From NCBI GenBank assembly GCA_004299085.1, contig SCQV01000122.1, forward strand, positions 1-35,000: DNA of 35,000 nucleotides. Reading direction: 5' to 3'. A model generated the notes under the pieces. That model worked only from the letters and a program-made list of their open reading frames with translations, was not told the origin of the DNA and did not search any database. The stretch is from Chitinophagaceae bacterium. GTDB lineage: Bacteria; Bacteroidota; Bacteroidia; Chitinophagales; Chitinophagaceae. Numbering within the stretch: position 1 is the stretch's first letter; each line of letters begins with the position of its first letter. Position numbers and translations under genes: made by a program. Below are positions 19,851-29,229 of this stretch, piece by piece.

Positions 19851-20564
19851 TTAACCAACAATATCTCCTACGAAATACTCATCTTGTAATTTCAGTTCCA
19901 TATTTTGTATAAATTCCTTTTGTGAAGGAACACTCCCGACACTAAACTTCATATGCTTCCGATAACAATTATGCATAACCTCTATATCCAGCTTGCTCTT
20001 AGTAAATGCCTGATACAAATCATATAAATCACGTCCCTTACGACGCTGGAATAAAGCACGGATTTTTGTCCCAAGTAATTCTTCCACCGTATATGTAGTT
20101 AGAGAACACGAGCCTTCAAACCAATTTGATTGTACCCTAAAATCTTTCTTTTCCCAGCCCGACTCTGCAAAATGCTCCCGGCAATTTATTTCAATCTTTA
20201 AACGCAAGGGCACAATCGGAGCTATTTCAGATTCAAACCTGAATTTCATCGTAGCCATCATATCGCCAACCTCTACTCTTGCTTTTCCTAAGAAATCAAG
20301 CACTATTCTAAGCCTGTCCAATACTTCTCCAATCGGTTCTGCTTTCATTTGAACCAAATCTATATCTTCACTATAACGGGATTGAGGATGAATATACAGT
20401 TTATGCAATGCAGTACCTCCACGAAATGCTAAATGCTTGGCCAGATAATCGTCATTAAATATCTGCACTAATGCACGACAAATTATCAGGTCTTGTTCTA
20501 CCTGTTCATTTGTTTGCCATGCAACCGTATTACTCCATTCGATTATGTCGCATTGTGGTATCAT
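19851..20564 (-). CDS. AbiEii-like nucleotidyltransferase toxin (AbiE-2)
   Basis: FRGGTALHKLYIHPQSRYSEDIDLVQ motif; 4-nt overlap with the upstream antitoxin. Confidence 0.85.
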   Translation of the reverse strand: MIPQCDIIEWSNTVAWQTNEQVEQDLIICRALVQIFNDDYLAKHLAFRGGTALHKLYIHPQSRYSEDIDLVQMKAEPIGEVLDRLRIVLDFLGKARVEVGDMMATMKFRFESEIAPIVPLRLKIEINCREHFAESGWEKKDFRVQSNWFEGSCSLTTYTVEELLGTKIRALFQRRKGRDLYDLYQAFTKSKLDIEVMHNCYRKHMKFSVGSVPSQKEFIQNMELKLQDEYFVGDIVG

Positions 20565-21397
20565 CCGTCAATTTCAATTTCTGTGTTCACTATTACTTTC
20601 CATCGTTCATCTGCCGGAAAGCCTTTTTTTGCTGCTGCTGTTTTTAAAGGAATACGGAAAAAATCAAGTCCAGCCTTTTGACTTACTTCATAAAGATGTT
20701 TGCCAATATCTTGCTTTAATATTACATCCAACAAGAACCCCAATCGTTGAATAGCTGTAACAGGCATTGTTTGTAAAAAAGATTCTGTAATCTGTTCCGG
20801 CTTTATGGCTTCTGTTAGTTCATTTAAAACAGTAGCAACCCTGTCAAGCCCACCAACCCGCTTATCAAACTGTACCAAATCTATTGCCGTTAAAGCAGGA
20901 TTAGAAATATTGATAAAACCCGTTTCCGTTTTTCTTTTTTCCAAATACGGTTCAGGGATTTCCTTTTTACTGATGTAATTTATTTTGATACCTTTTTTAC
21001 CAGTTGGTCGCAGTACGGGAAAATTAGTAACTACAAAATATTCCTGCGGTTGCTGATGTGCTGCACCGTGAAATGCAGCAGCATTTAATAAACTGACGTA
21101 GTAACGTCTTTTCAAAAATTTCATTAGGCCATCAATGAATAACGATGGGGGTAGAACTCCTCTGGAAGCATATTGCGGGGTAATGATTAAATAATATCCT
21201 TTATGTATAGATATTATCTTTCCTTTCCCTGCAAGCCTCGTTAATTTCAATTTCATGGCAGCTTCGGTATCATTGGCAAAGGTATTCCTTACCTCATTGA
21301 GGCTAAATGAATGCCTTCCCTTTGACGCGAGGCTTTCTACCCATTGTCCTATCGATATATTGGCATCCAAAGAGTAAGTTTTTGCGAAAGGTATCAA
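20561..21397 (-). CDS. AbiEi-like antitoxin (AbiE-2)
   Basis: N-terminal HTH (GRHSFSLNEVRNTFANDTEAAMKLKLTRLAGKGKIISIHKGYYLI), YYVSLLNAAAFHGAAHQQPQ. Start appears to be TTG directly after an in-frame TAA. Confidence 0.8.
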   Translation of the reverse strand: MIPFAKTYSLDANISIGQWVESLASKGRHSFSLNEVRNTFANDTEAAMKLKLTRLAGKGKIISIHKGYYLIITPQYASRGVLPPSLFIDGLMKFLKRRYYVSLLNAAAFHGAAHQQPQEYFVVTNFPVLRPTGKKGIKINYISKKEIPEPYLEKRKTETGFINISNPALTAIDLVQFDKRVGGLDRVATVLNELTEAIKPEQITESFLQTMPVTAIQRLGFLLDVILKQDIGKHLYEVSQKAGLDFFRIPLKTAAAKKGFPADERWKVIVNTEIEIDG

Positions 21398-21419
21398 TTA
21401 TTGATAACTTTTGCAAAAA
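21379..21419. promoter_or_regulatory. Operator-like inverted repeat over the abiEi-2 start
   Basis: TTTTTGCGAAAGGTATCAA-tta-TTGATAACTTTTGCAAAAA, 17 of 19 positions complementary. Confidence 0.65.
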
Positions 21420-21637
21420 AACGCTTCTCAAACTATGATATGGACCAAGGTTAATACAAGCGATTACTATAACCCCTAATAATGTGGTTCTTTCTGCTGA
21501 CAGCTTTTGATATCAAAAAATTACGCAAAAAACTCTGTCTATCATAGTTGTTGGAAATTATTATCAGCTTAGTATGAATAAATATCGGGGCGAATTAGGA
21601 TGCCTTTTGTCACTAATAGTAATAGGATAACAAAAAA

Positions 21638-21678
21638 TGAGAAAATTTCTCACTTTATCCATAAAAATAGTATCTTTG
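21638..21678 (+). promoter_or_regulatory. Putative promoter with palindrome upstream of rloA
   Basis: TGAGAAA-A-TTTCTCA at 21638-21652, then TATCTTTG (21671-21678) matching the Bacteroidota -7 consensus TAnnTTTG. Confidence 0.5.
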
Positions 21679-21707
21679 TCTTGAATTTTATAAAAAGAGG
21701 AACAACT

Positions 21708-23006
21708 ATGCTATTGGAATTTACTACTGGTAATTTTCTTTCGTTTAAAGAAAAGAATACGCTGAGCATGTACGCCACAGCCGTAAAAGAATTTTCCGAT
21801 ACCAATGTGGTCGAAATAGAACATTACCGGATTTTAAAAGGCGCCGTTATTTATGGAGCCAACTCAAGCGGCAAGAGTAATCTTATCCGGTCAATGTCCA
21901 CCATGTGTAGGTTGGTATTGCAATCATTTGAACAATCATCTACTGCAGAATTGAACATTACTCCATTTCTACTAAATACTGGTAGTGAACAAAAACCATC
22001 CTTCTTTGAAGTGCTGTTTTTAATAAATGGTGCCAGGTATCGTTACGGTTTTGAAGTAGATAATTTTTCGATTAAATCGGAATGGTTATTTGAAGCAAAG
22101 AAACAGACAGAAAAACCTCTATTTGTAAGAGAAAATGATGGTATTGAGGTAATGAAGTCTTTTCCCGAAGGAAAAGACTTGGAAGAAAAAACAAGAAATA
22201 ACGCTTTATTTCTTGCCGTTGTTGACCAGTTCAATGGAAAAACAGCCAAAGCAATCATGAACTGGTTTGATAATTTTGTTACCATTTCCGGGTTAAGTCA
22301 TGAACGTTATACCGGTGTTACTTTTTCCTTATTGGAAAATGAAGAAACCAAACCTGCCTTACAGGAATTTTTCAATAACGCTGATCTCGGCTTTGACTCA
22401 GTAAAGTTGAATAAGAAAGAGTTTGACGCAGCACGGCTGCCGAAAGATATGCCCGAATCTATCATGCAGGAAATCAGCACCAAACTGCAAGGGCAAACAA
22501 TGGTAGATGCTATCACTTTACACAAAAAATATAACGATAAAAATAAAATCGTGGGTACTATTGAGTTTAATATGGATAGTCAGGAATCTGCCGGTACGAA
22601 TAAAGTGTTTAATATGTCGGGGCCTGTTTTTGACGTATTGCATGATGGTGGTTTTTTGGTGGTAGATGAACTGGACGCAAGCCTGCACCCATTACTTACA
22701 CTGGCTATTACCAAGTTGTTCAACTCAAAAGAACATAATCCTAAAAATGCCCAATTAATTTTTGCTACACACGATACCAATCTGTTGTCTTATGGTAACT
22801 ATCGCAGAGACCAGATTTATTTTGTAGAAAAGGATAAGTATGGTGCTTCTGATTTGTATTCATTAGTGGAGTACAAAGAAGAGGGCGCAACCAAAGCAGT
22901 GCGCAAAGACCGCTCTTTTGAGAAAGACTATATTCAGGGCAGATATGGGGCTATTCCGTTTATTGGTAATCTCTCAAATATTATTCAGGGATGGCAAGAA
23001 AAGTAA
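21708..23006 (+). CDS. rloA: RloA/AbiLi-like AAA ATPase
   Basis: MLLEFTTGNFLSFKEKNTLSMYA, GANSSGKSNL Walker A, LVVDELDASLHP Walker B. ATG 21708 preceded by aaaaagagg; ORF-track start 21600 lies upstream of the putative promoter. Confidence 0.85.
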   Translation: MLLEFTTGNFLSFKEKNTLSMYATAVKEFSDTNVVEIEHYRILKGAVIYGANSSGKSNLIRSMSTMCRLVLQSFEQSSTAELNITPFLLNTGSEQKPSFFEVLFLINGARYRYGFEVDNFSIKSEWLFEAKKQTEKPLFVRENDGIEVMKSFPEGKDLEEKTRNNALFLAVVDQFNGKTAKAIMNWFDNFVTISGLSHERYTGVTFSLLENEETKPALQEFFNNADLGFDSVKLNKKEFDAARLPKDMPESIMQEISTKLQGQTMVDAITLHKKYNDKNKIVGTIEFNMDSQESAGTNKVFNMSGPVFDVLHDGGFLVVDELDASLHPLLTLAITKLFNSKEHNPKNAQLIFATHDTNLLSYGNYRRDQIYFVEKDKYGASDLYSLVEYKEEGATKAVRKDRSFEKDYIQGRYGAIPFIGNLSNIIQGWQEK

Positions 23007-23683
23007 AGATTCCCAATGAACGGTTGAAGCGATATGCAAGAGAGGAGCATAAACGAAAGCAGGACATACGGGCTAAGCGTGTGTATTATCTTATTGTTTG
23101 CGAAGGTGAAGAAACCGAACCCAACTATTTTGAAGGATTGAAACAAGATTTGCCCAAAGGTGTGCTTACGGCTTATCAGATAGACGTTGAAGGTACTGGG
23201 CGCAACACACAATCTTTGGTTGACGAAGCTATAAGATTAAAAACTGTTTACGAGAAAGATACCGGAAGACCAATAGACAGGCTTTGGGTAGTGTTTGACA
23301 GGGATAGTTTTGCAGCCAATGATTTCAATAATGCCATTCTTCGTTGTGAAAGTACACAGCCTGTTATTGGTTGTGCATGGAGCAATGAAGCATTTGAATT
23401 ATGGTATCTATTGCACTTTCATTATTATCAGAATGCAATGAACCGGCAACAATATCAGGATTTAATTGATCAAAATTTGCGACCTTTTTTGGGAGATAGT
23501 TATCATTATGAAAAGAACAGTACAATCATGTATGATTTACTGAAAGAGTATGGAAGCATTGACGATGCTATCCGAAATGCTAAACGGCTTTCTGAAACTT
23601 ATGATGAAAGGCAGGATTATGCGGAACATAATCCGTGTACAATGGTTTGGAGGTTGGTGGAGGGATTAATGGAATTGAAATAA
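22991..23683 (+). CDS. rloB: RloB/AbiLii-like protein
   Basis: YYLIVCEGEETEPNYFEGLK, WVVFDRDSF, CAWSNEAFELWYLLHFHYY; overlaps rloA by 16 nt. Confidence 0.88.
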   Translation: MARKVKIPNERLKRYAREEHKRKQDIRAKRVYYLIVCEGEETEPNYFEGLKQDLPKGVLTAYQIDVEGTGRNTQSLVDEAIRLKTVYEKDTGRPIDRLWVVFDRDSFAANDFNNAILRCESTQPVIGCAWSNEAFELWYLLHFHYYQNAMNRQQYQDLIDQNLRPFLGDSYHYEKNSTIMYDLLKEYGSIDDAIRNAKRLSETYDERQDYAEHNPCTMVWRLVEGLMELK

Positions 23684-23687
23684 TATT

Positions 23688-23873
23688 ATGTATATATCGA
23701 AATTGTCGATATTGATAGACGAAAATTTACCTCGAAATATTAGGTTTTATGAACTTGATTTTAAAAGGTTTTGTTCAATTAGGAAGATTACTGGATTCTT
23801 ATTCAGATTGAATGCTCAAAACTTGAACTTAGTTGAAAACTATAGTTATGAACATAAAGATGAATTACAATAA
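23688..23873 (+). CDS. Hypothetical small ORF (61 aa), uncertain
   Basis: ORF only, begins 4 nt after the rloB stop. Confidence 0.2.
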   Translation: MYISKLSILIDENLPRNIRFYELDFKRFCSIRKITGFLFRLNAQNLNLVENYSYEHKDELQ

Positions 23874-23918
23874 TCAAAAATTACCGACTACACTTATTGT
23901 ATATATAAATATGAGTAT

Positions 23919-26900
23919 ATGAACAGCAATTCTAGCAATCACGATATTAAATATCCAAGATTCATAAATAATGCCCCCTGCGGACTGGATTTATTTGAAG
24001 GCAAGGCACAGGATAAAATTGCAAACAATATTTCTTCTGGAATACTTGACCATCCCGAGTTAAAAATAATCGGCATTGATGGTGGATGGGGTGCTGGAAA
24101 ATCAAACTTGGTAGAGTTAGTTAAAAAGAAATTAGAAGAAGAATGTCACTTTTTTATTTACGATGCCTGGGGGCATCAGGAAGATTTGCAAAGACGGGCA
24201 TTTCTTGAAGAATTAACTGAATACCTTACTATAGAAAAATTTGTTTCTGATGAATGGAAGGCTAAACTTAAAGACCTTTTAGCCAAAAAAAGGGAAACAG
24301 AGAGTAAAAAAGTACCCAAGCTTAGCATTGGAATTATAATAACGGGGTTACTGATATTACTTAGTCCAATACTGAAATTTGTTTCAGATAATGTTCATAG
24401 CATATTATGGAAAACACTGATTTTATTAACTCCTTTTTTTATAATACTAATTCTTATTGCCATATTTTACCGGAAAGAAAAAAGTCGCACTTTCCTTCAA
24501 CGGACAAAAAAAGCATTTTCAAAACTGTTTTTAGAGTACCAAAATAAAATTGAAGAAGAAACTAAATATGAAACGATTTCAGAAGATGAACCTTCAGTAA
24601 GAAAGTTTAGAGAATGGATGAGCGAAATATCCACAGATTTAAAAGTAAAACAAAAGAAATTAGTTGTCGTTTTTGACAACATGGATAGGTTGCCACAAAA
24701 AAAAGTACAAGAGTTATGGTCTTCTATTCATGTGTTCTTTGCAGAACATAATTATGAAAATATAAAAGTTATTCTTCCTTTTGATAGAAGTCATATTCAA
24801 AACGCTTTTAAAACAGAAGATGCAAATAATGGGCAAAATTTTGGTGATGATTTTATAAATAAAACTTTCAATGTAGTCTATAGAGTGTCTCCTCCTATAT
24901 TATCCGATTGGAAAGGTTATTTTAAATTTCAATGGAAGAATGCCTTTGGTGACAACACAGTCGAAAATGAAAATTACAATAATGTAGTACAAATATTCGA
25001 CCTTCTGAGTACAGCTATAACACCTCGAAAAATTATTGCTTTTATAAATGAAATTGTTGCAATAAAACAACTTGCTGTTGAAACGATTCCCGATAAGTAC
25101 ATTTCTCTATTTGTCTTTGGCAAAAATATAATTACGAAGAGCCCATTTGATGAAATTATCAATCCCACTTATTTAAAAGGCTTAGAATTTTTATACAAAA
25201 GTGATGAAGATTTACCTAAATACATTGCAGCTCTATTTTATCAAGTAGAACCAGAACATGCTATTCAAATCGTTTTCACTAACAGGTTAAAAGAAGTCCT
25301 AAATAATAACCAATCTGAGGAAGTTTTGAAAATAAGTGAAATCCCTGAGTTCATAGATATTCTTGAAAACTCTATTGCGGAGGTAACAAATTTTGAAAAT
25401 GCAATTTTGGCTATTAATAAGTTACCCGATGAAAAATTAGGCAACGAATTTCAAAAACAGATGATTTGGGAATGCTTGTATAAAAAAGTAGTTCCGAAAA
25501 ATGATTCAAAATTGTACGATTATCAAATAGCATTATTGGCCAACATAAAAGACAAGAAATCGTATTTACAAACTGTATTGATTGGATTGACGTCAGGGGA
25601 AAATTTTAAAGCTCTTGATTATTATAGGAATATTGATGAGCTTAATGGAAGATTTAGTAAGGAGTTTAATGTCTTTGAGTATTTAAAAAGCAAAGAGACA
25701 AATGTTGCTGATTTTATAGACTTTGTAAAAAATGCCAGAGAAAAATATGGTAATTATAAAATTACGTGCAAAGAAAAAGAACTAAATGATTATTTAATAG
25801 CGTTTGATATAAATAAATTATCAGAAATTGATTTTATTCCTTATTTACAAAATGAATATGATTTTGGAGAATACAAAAAGAAGTTGGAGGAACTTATTTC
25901 TGCGAATGCACCAAATAATAATAAGCTGATAATATCAGGTCTTTTTGATAAATACAAGGAAGTTTCAAAAGATAAACCACTTAAAGCCAAACTTGAAGAC
26001 CCTCAAATTTACACTTTTTGGCAAGCATCAAATCCAGACGAAGATTTTTATTATGATTTACTTTCAATGCGTATAGCCAAATTGACAAACTTTAATGCAA
26101 ACTATGTCACTTATTTTAATGATGCGTTACAAAAAACCGATAGTAATATCATTAAAAAGGTTTGTGAAAGAATTGAGTATTATATAAACTATGGAGATAT
26201 TTTATTGGCTCTTAAATCTTTTAATCAATACCCTTTATTTAAAGCAATTGCCAATGAACTTACGATAAATTCTTATGGAACCTCAAAAGCCGAGTTAGTA
26301 ACGATATTGTCTTCATTTGATGAAATTTGCAACAAAGGAGATATTGACCCAATCACACTTATTAAAAAGTTTGGCGGAGCATCAACAGAAAAAATCACTT
26401 CGCAAAATATCTCAAAAACAGTATCAATTTTCTTTGTCAAAAATGCTTTAGAAACTGATTGCAAGTTAAGCAAGCATTGCATTGACTGTCTAAAGGAATA
26501 TCTTGATTCATTAGATGTAAATAAATGGATAGAGATTTTTAAAGATTTCAATAGTTATGGATTTAAAGTATCACAAATTCTTCCCTCATATAAATTCACA
26601 CAAAATGCTTTCGATGCAATAAAAGATGTATTAAAACAAATTGCTGAAAAGAAAATTGCAATCCCCGACAAAACATTGTGGAATGATTTAATTCAAAAAA
26701 TAGAAGGTCAAGAAAGGAACTGGCAGGGAACATTTAATGGCATACGAGACTTATTCTGTCGGGAGGACAATACGAATCCAGAACTTTTTAAGTTTTTTTC
26801 GGACTGGCTGTTTAAATACTCAGTTTTAAGCGAAAATTCATCATCATTACGAACGATATTCAAATCAACAGTTATTAACGATAATGAATGTTTACAAACT

Positions 26901-27092
26901 ATTATAAGTAATAAACAACAAATGCCAGCCATTATAAATACTGCAAACGTAGGAGAAGCGCGAGAGTTTAAAGACTTAATTCAAGAACGGCTAAAAGACA
27001 ATAATACAGAAGAATTTATTGAGTTTGCCAAACAAATCGGTATTGAAAAGAAAGAAGTGAATAAAGATAGTGTCGAAGAACAATCTATTTAA
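23919..27092 (+). CDS. KAP/YobI-like P-loop NTPase with two transmembrane helices (1057 aa)
   Basis: GGWGAGKSNLVELV Walker A, FFIYDAWGHQEDLQRRAFLEEL, TM pair near residues 130-185, KLVVVFDNMDRL Walker B. Confidence 0.85.
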   Translation: MNSNSSNHDIKYPRFINNAPCGLDLFEGKAQDKIANNISSGILDHPELKIIGIDGGWGAGKSNLVELVKKKLEEECHFFIYDAWGHQEDLQRRAFLEELTEYLTIEKFVSDEWKAKLKDLLAKKRETESKKVPKLSIGIIITGLLILLSPILKFVSDNVHSILWKTLILLTPFFIILILIAIFYRKEKSRTFLQRTKKAFSKLFLEYQNKIEEETKYETISEDEPSVRKFREWMSEISTDLKVKQKKLVVVFDNMDRLPQKKVQELWSSIHVFFAEHNYENIKVILPFDRSHIQNAFKTEDANNGQNFGDDFINKTFNVVYRVSPPILSDWKGYFKFQWKNAFGDNTVENENYNNVVQIFDLLSTAITPRKIIAFINEIVAIKQLAVETIPDKYISLFVFGKNIITKSPFDEIINPTYLKGLEFLYKSDEDLPKYIAALFYQVEPEHAIQIVFTNRLKEVLNNNQSEEVLKISEIPEFIDILENSIAEVTNFENAILAINKLPDEKLGNEFQKQMIWECLYKKVVPKNDSKLYDYQIALLANIKDKKSYLQTVLIGLTSGENFKALDYYRNIDELNGRFSKEFNVFEYLKSKETNVADFIDFVKNAREKYGNYKITCKEKELNDYLIAFDINKLSEIDFIPYLQNEYDFGEYKKKLEELISANAPNNNKLIISGLFDKYKEVSKDKPLKAKLEDPQIYTFWQASNPDEDFYYDLLSMRIAKLTNFNANYVTYFNDALQKTDSNIIKKVCERIEYYINYGDILLALKSFNQYPLFKAIANELTINSYGTSKAELVTILSSFDEICNKGDIDPITLIKKFGGASTEKITSQNISKTVSIFFVKNALETDCKLSKHCIDCLKEYLDSLDVNKWIEIFKDFNSYGFKVSQILPSYKFTQNAFDAIKDVLKQIAEKKIAIPDKTLWNDLIQKIEGQERNWQGTFNGIRDLFCREDNTNPELFKFFSDWLFKYSVLSENSSSLRTIFKSTVINDNECLQTIISNKQQMPAIINTANVGEAREFKDLIQERLKDNNTEEFIEFAKQIGIEKKEVNKDSVEEQSI

Positions 27093-27216
27093 ATTTTGTT
27101 CTAAAATATATAATATTTCAATGAAGGCATACAATAATTTGTCATTGAAACGCTGTAGTAGTAAGGTTTTCAATATATGTGTGGTCTTCCATAAGACCCG
27201 ATGACCAGTTTATTAA

Positions 27217-27342
27217 GATGTTATTAGCAATGCAAAACGCCTTGCTAAGACTTATAAAGTGTGACAAGATTATACAGAATATAATCCATCATGTACAACA
27301 ATGGTATGAGAGATAGTGAAAGAATTAATAACATTAAAATAA
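27217..27342 (+). pseudogene. Degenerate rloB 3' remnant
   Basis: Frame reads DVISNAKRLAKTYKV*QDYTEYNPSCTTMV*EIVKELITLK*, matching the RloB end DAIRNAKRLSETYDERQDYAEHNPCTMVWRLVEGLMELK. Confidence 0.8.
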
Positions 27343-27348
27343 ATAAAA

Positions 27349-29229
27349 ATGTGGGCCGATAACGAAACTTCCGAAGATTTATTAGGCTTCAAAGTGCATT
27401 CTGATTTACTGGTTGATGTGATTAACGATGACACTGTACTACCGGTAACAATTGGTGTTTTCGGTGATTGGGGGAGTGGAAAGTCAAGTATTTTGAAGAT
27501 GGTCGAAAAAGCACTTTCAGGTGGTCAAGAAGATGGCTACAAAGATGGCACTTTAGTGTTGTATTTCAATGGTTGGGTATTTGAAGGATATGACGATGCT
27601 AAAGCAGCTTTACTGGAATCAATTATAGAAAAATTTGATAAACATAAGACCATTGGTAATAAAGTTAAGGATAAGACCGTGAAATTGTTTAAGTCTGTAA
27701 AATGGATGAGATTGATAGGGCTAAGTTTTAAAAAAGTCATTGTGCCTACCGCTGCCGCCTATCTTACCGGAGGTTCATCTCTAATTCCATTCCTTTTAAA
27801 CCAGTTTTCTCAATTGAATCCTCAAGATTTAGCAGATAAACTTAAAGGAGAGGGGGCAGAAGATTTTTTGAAAGAGATAATTAAAAAGAATGAAGATGAA
27901 GAAGTAACAATTGTAAGAGAATTCCGTGATGATTTTAAGGAAATGATTAATAAATCAGAGATAAAGAAACTCGTTGTTATTATTGATGATTTGGACAGAT
28001 GTACGCCGGACAGGCTTATTGAAAATCTTGAAGCGATTAAATTGTTCTTGAACGTTGAGAAAACAGCGTTTGTCATAGGTGCAGACCCAAGAATAGTGAG
28101 GCACGCCATCGAGCACCGTTATAAAACCGATAGTATTGAGAATGCAGATGACCCAGATAGTAGAAACAAGCGTATTGTAAGTGATTATTTGGAAAAACTA
28201 ATCCAAGTACCATATTATTTGCCTAAATTAGCAGATAACGAAGTTGAAACCTACCTGACTTTACTTTTCTGCAAAAAAGTAATGGGAAACGATTTTGCTA
28301 AAGTACTGGATGCTTTCAAAAAAAATAGGGAAGATAATCGGTATGATGTTTTTGGTTTAGGAGACATTCGAGATTTAGCGAATGATGAGCAAAAGAAGCA
28401 ATTAGCTGAAAGTGTTTCTTTGATTGCTTCATTGTCGCCTATTATTACCGAAGGATTGAAAGGTAATCCACGACAAATAAAACGTTTTTTAAACACCTTT
28501 ACATTAAGAAACAGGCTTGTAAAGGTTGCTAAATTACCCGATTTCAAAATAGACATCTTGGCTAAGTTAATGGTACTTGAATATGCTACGACAAATTTGT
28601 TTAAGGAAATCTACAACTGGCAATCATTACAAAAAGGAGAACCAAAAGAGATTGTTGTTCTTGAAAAATTTGTTTCTGAAAATAAAATTGAAGATATAAA
28701 AAAGCAATTTTCGCCTGAGTGGGCATCTGGAAAAATAATAAAGTGGCTTAATACAGAACCGAAGCTTGCGAATGTTGATTTAAGAGATTACTATTGGATT
28801 TCAAGAGACCAGCTTTCTAGCACAATTAGTGGAGCATCGCTGATACCAAGGCATATTCGTAGTTTAACCAAAAAGCTAATTGACCATAGCTCTGGAAGTA
28901 TTTTGACTAATACCATTATAAAAGAAGTAATCGGAAAATTAAGCGACACAGAAAATGAAACACTTTTGTCGTTACTTGAAAAAGAATTGATTAAATCTCC
29001 TGAAAATGATAGCATTCATAAGGTATTTATAGAACTGATGGCTCAAAATGCAACAGGTGTTATGGAGTCTTATAGCAGAATTATAGGAAAGGCAGACAAT
29101 AGTAAAATACCATTTAGTCTTCGTAGCGAATTTGCATTAGCTGAAAGCAGAAATAGAAATATCAAATCGCTGTATAGCCAGTTTGATAAAACATCGAAAA
29201 TTTATAAAGCATTAAATCCTACAAAATAA
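27349..29229 (+). CDS. qatA: QatA KAP-family NTPase
   Basis: GDWGSGKSSILKMV Walker A, LVVIIDDLDRCTPDRLIENLEAIKLFL; first gene of the qat operon. Confidence 0.9.
   Translation: MWADNETSEDLLGFKVHSDLLVDVINDDTVLPVTIGVFGDWGSGKSSILKMVEKALSGGQEDGYKDGTLVLYFNGWVFEGYDDAKAALLESIIEKFDKHKTIGNKVKDKTVKLFKSVKWMRLIGLSFKKVIVPTAAAYLTGGSSLIPFLLNQFSQLNPQDLADKLKGEGAEDFLKEIIKKNEDEEVTIVREFRDDFKEMINKSEIKKLVVIIDDLDRCTPDRLIENLEAIKLFLNVEKTAFVIGADPRIVRHAIEHRYKTDSIENADDPDSRNKRIVSDYLEKLIQVPYYLPKLADNEVETYLTLLFCKKVMGNDFAKVLDAFKKNREDNRYDVFGLGDIRDLANDEQKKQLAESVSLIASLSPIITEGLKGNPRQIKRFLNTFTLRNRLVKVAKLPDFKIDILAKLMVLEYATTNLFKEIYNWQSLQKGEPKEIVVLEKFVSENKIEDIKKQFSPEWASGKIIKWLNTEPKLANVDLRDYYWISRDQLSSTISGASLIPRHIRSLTKKLIDHSSGSILTNTIIKEVIGKLSDTENETLLSLLEKELIKSPENDSIHKVFIELMAQNATGVMESYSRIIGKADNSKIPFSLRSEFALAESRNRNIKSLYSQFDKTSKIYKALNPTK

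Noticed and set aside
21600-21707. N-terminal extension of the RloA ORF
   Set aside because: Contains the putative promoter and RBS; ATG 21708 gives the typical start MLLEFTTGNFLSFKEK.
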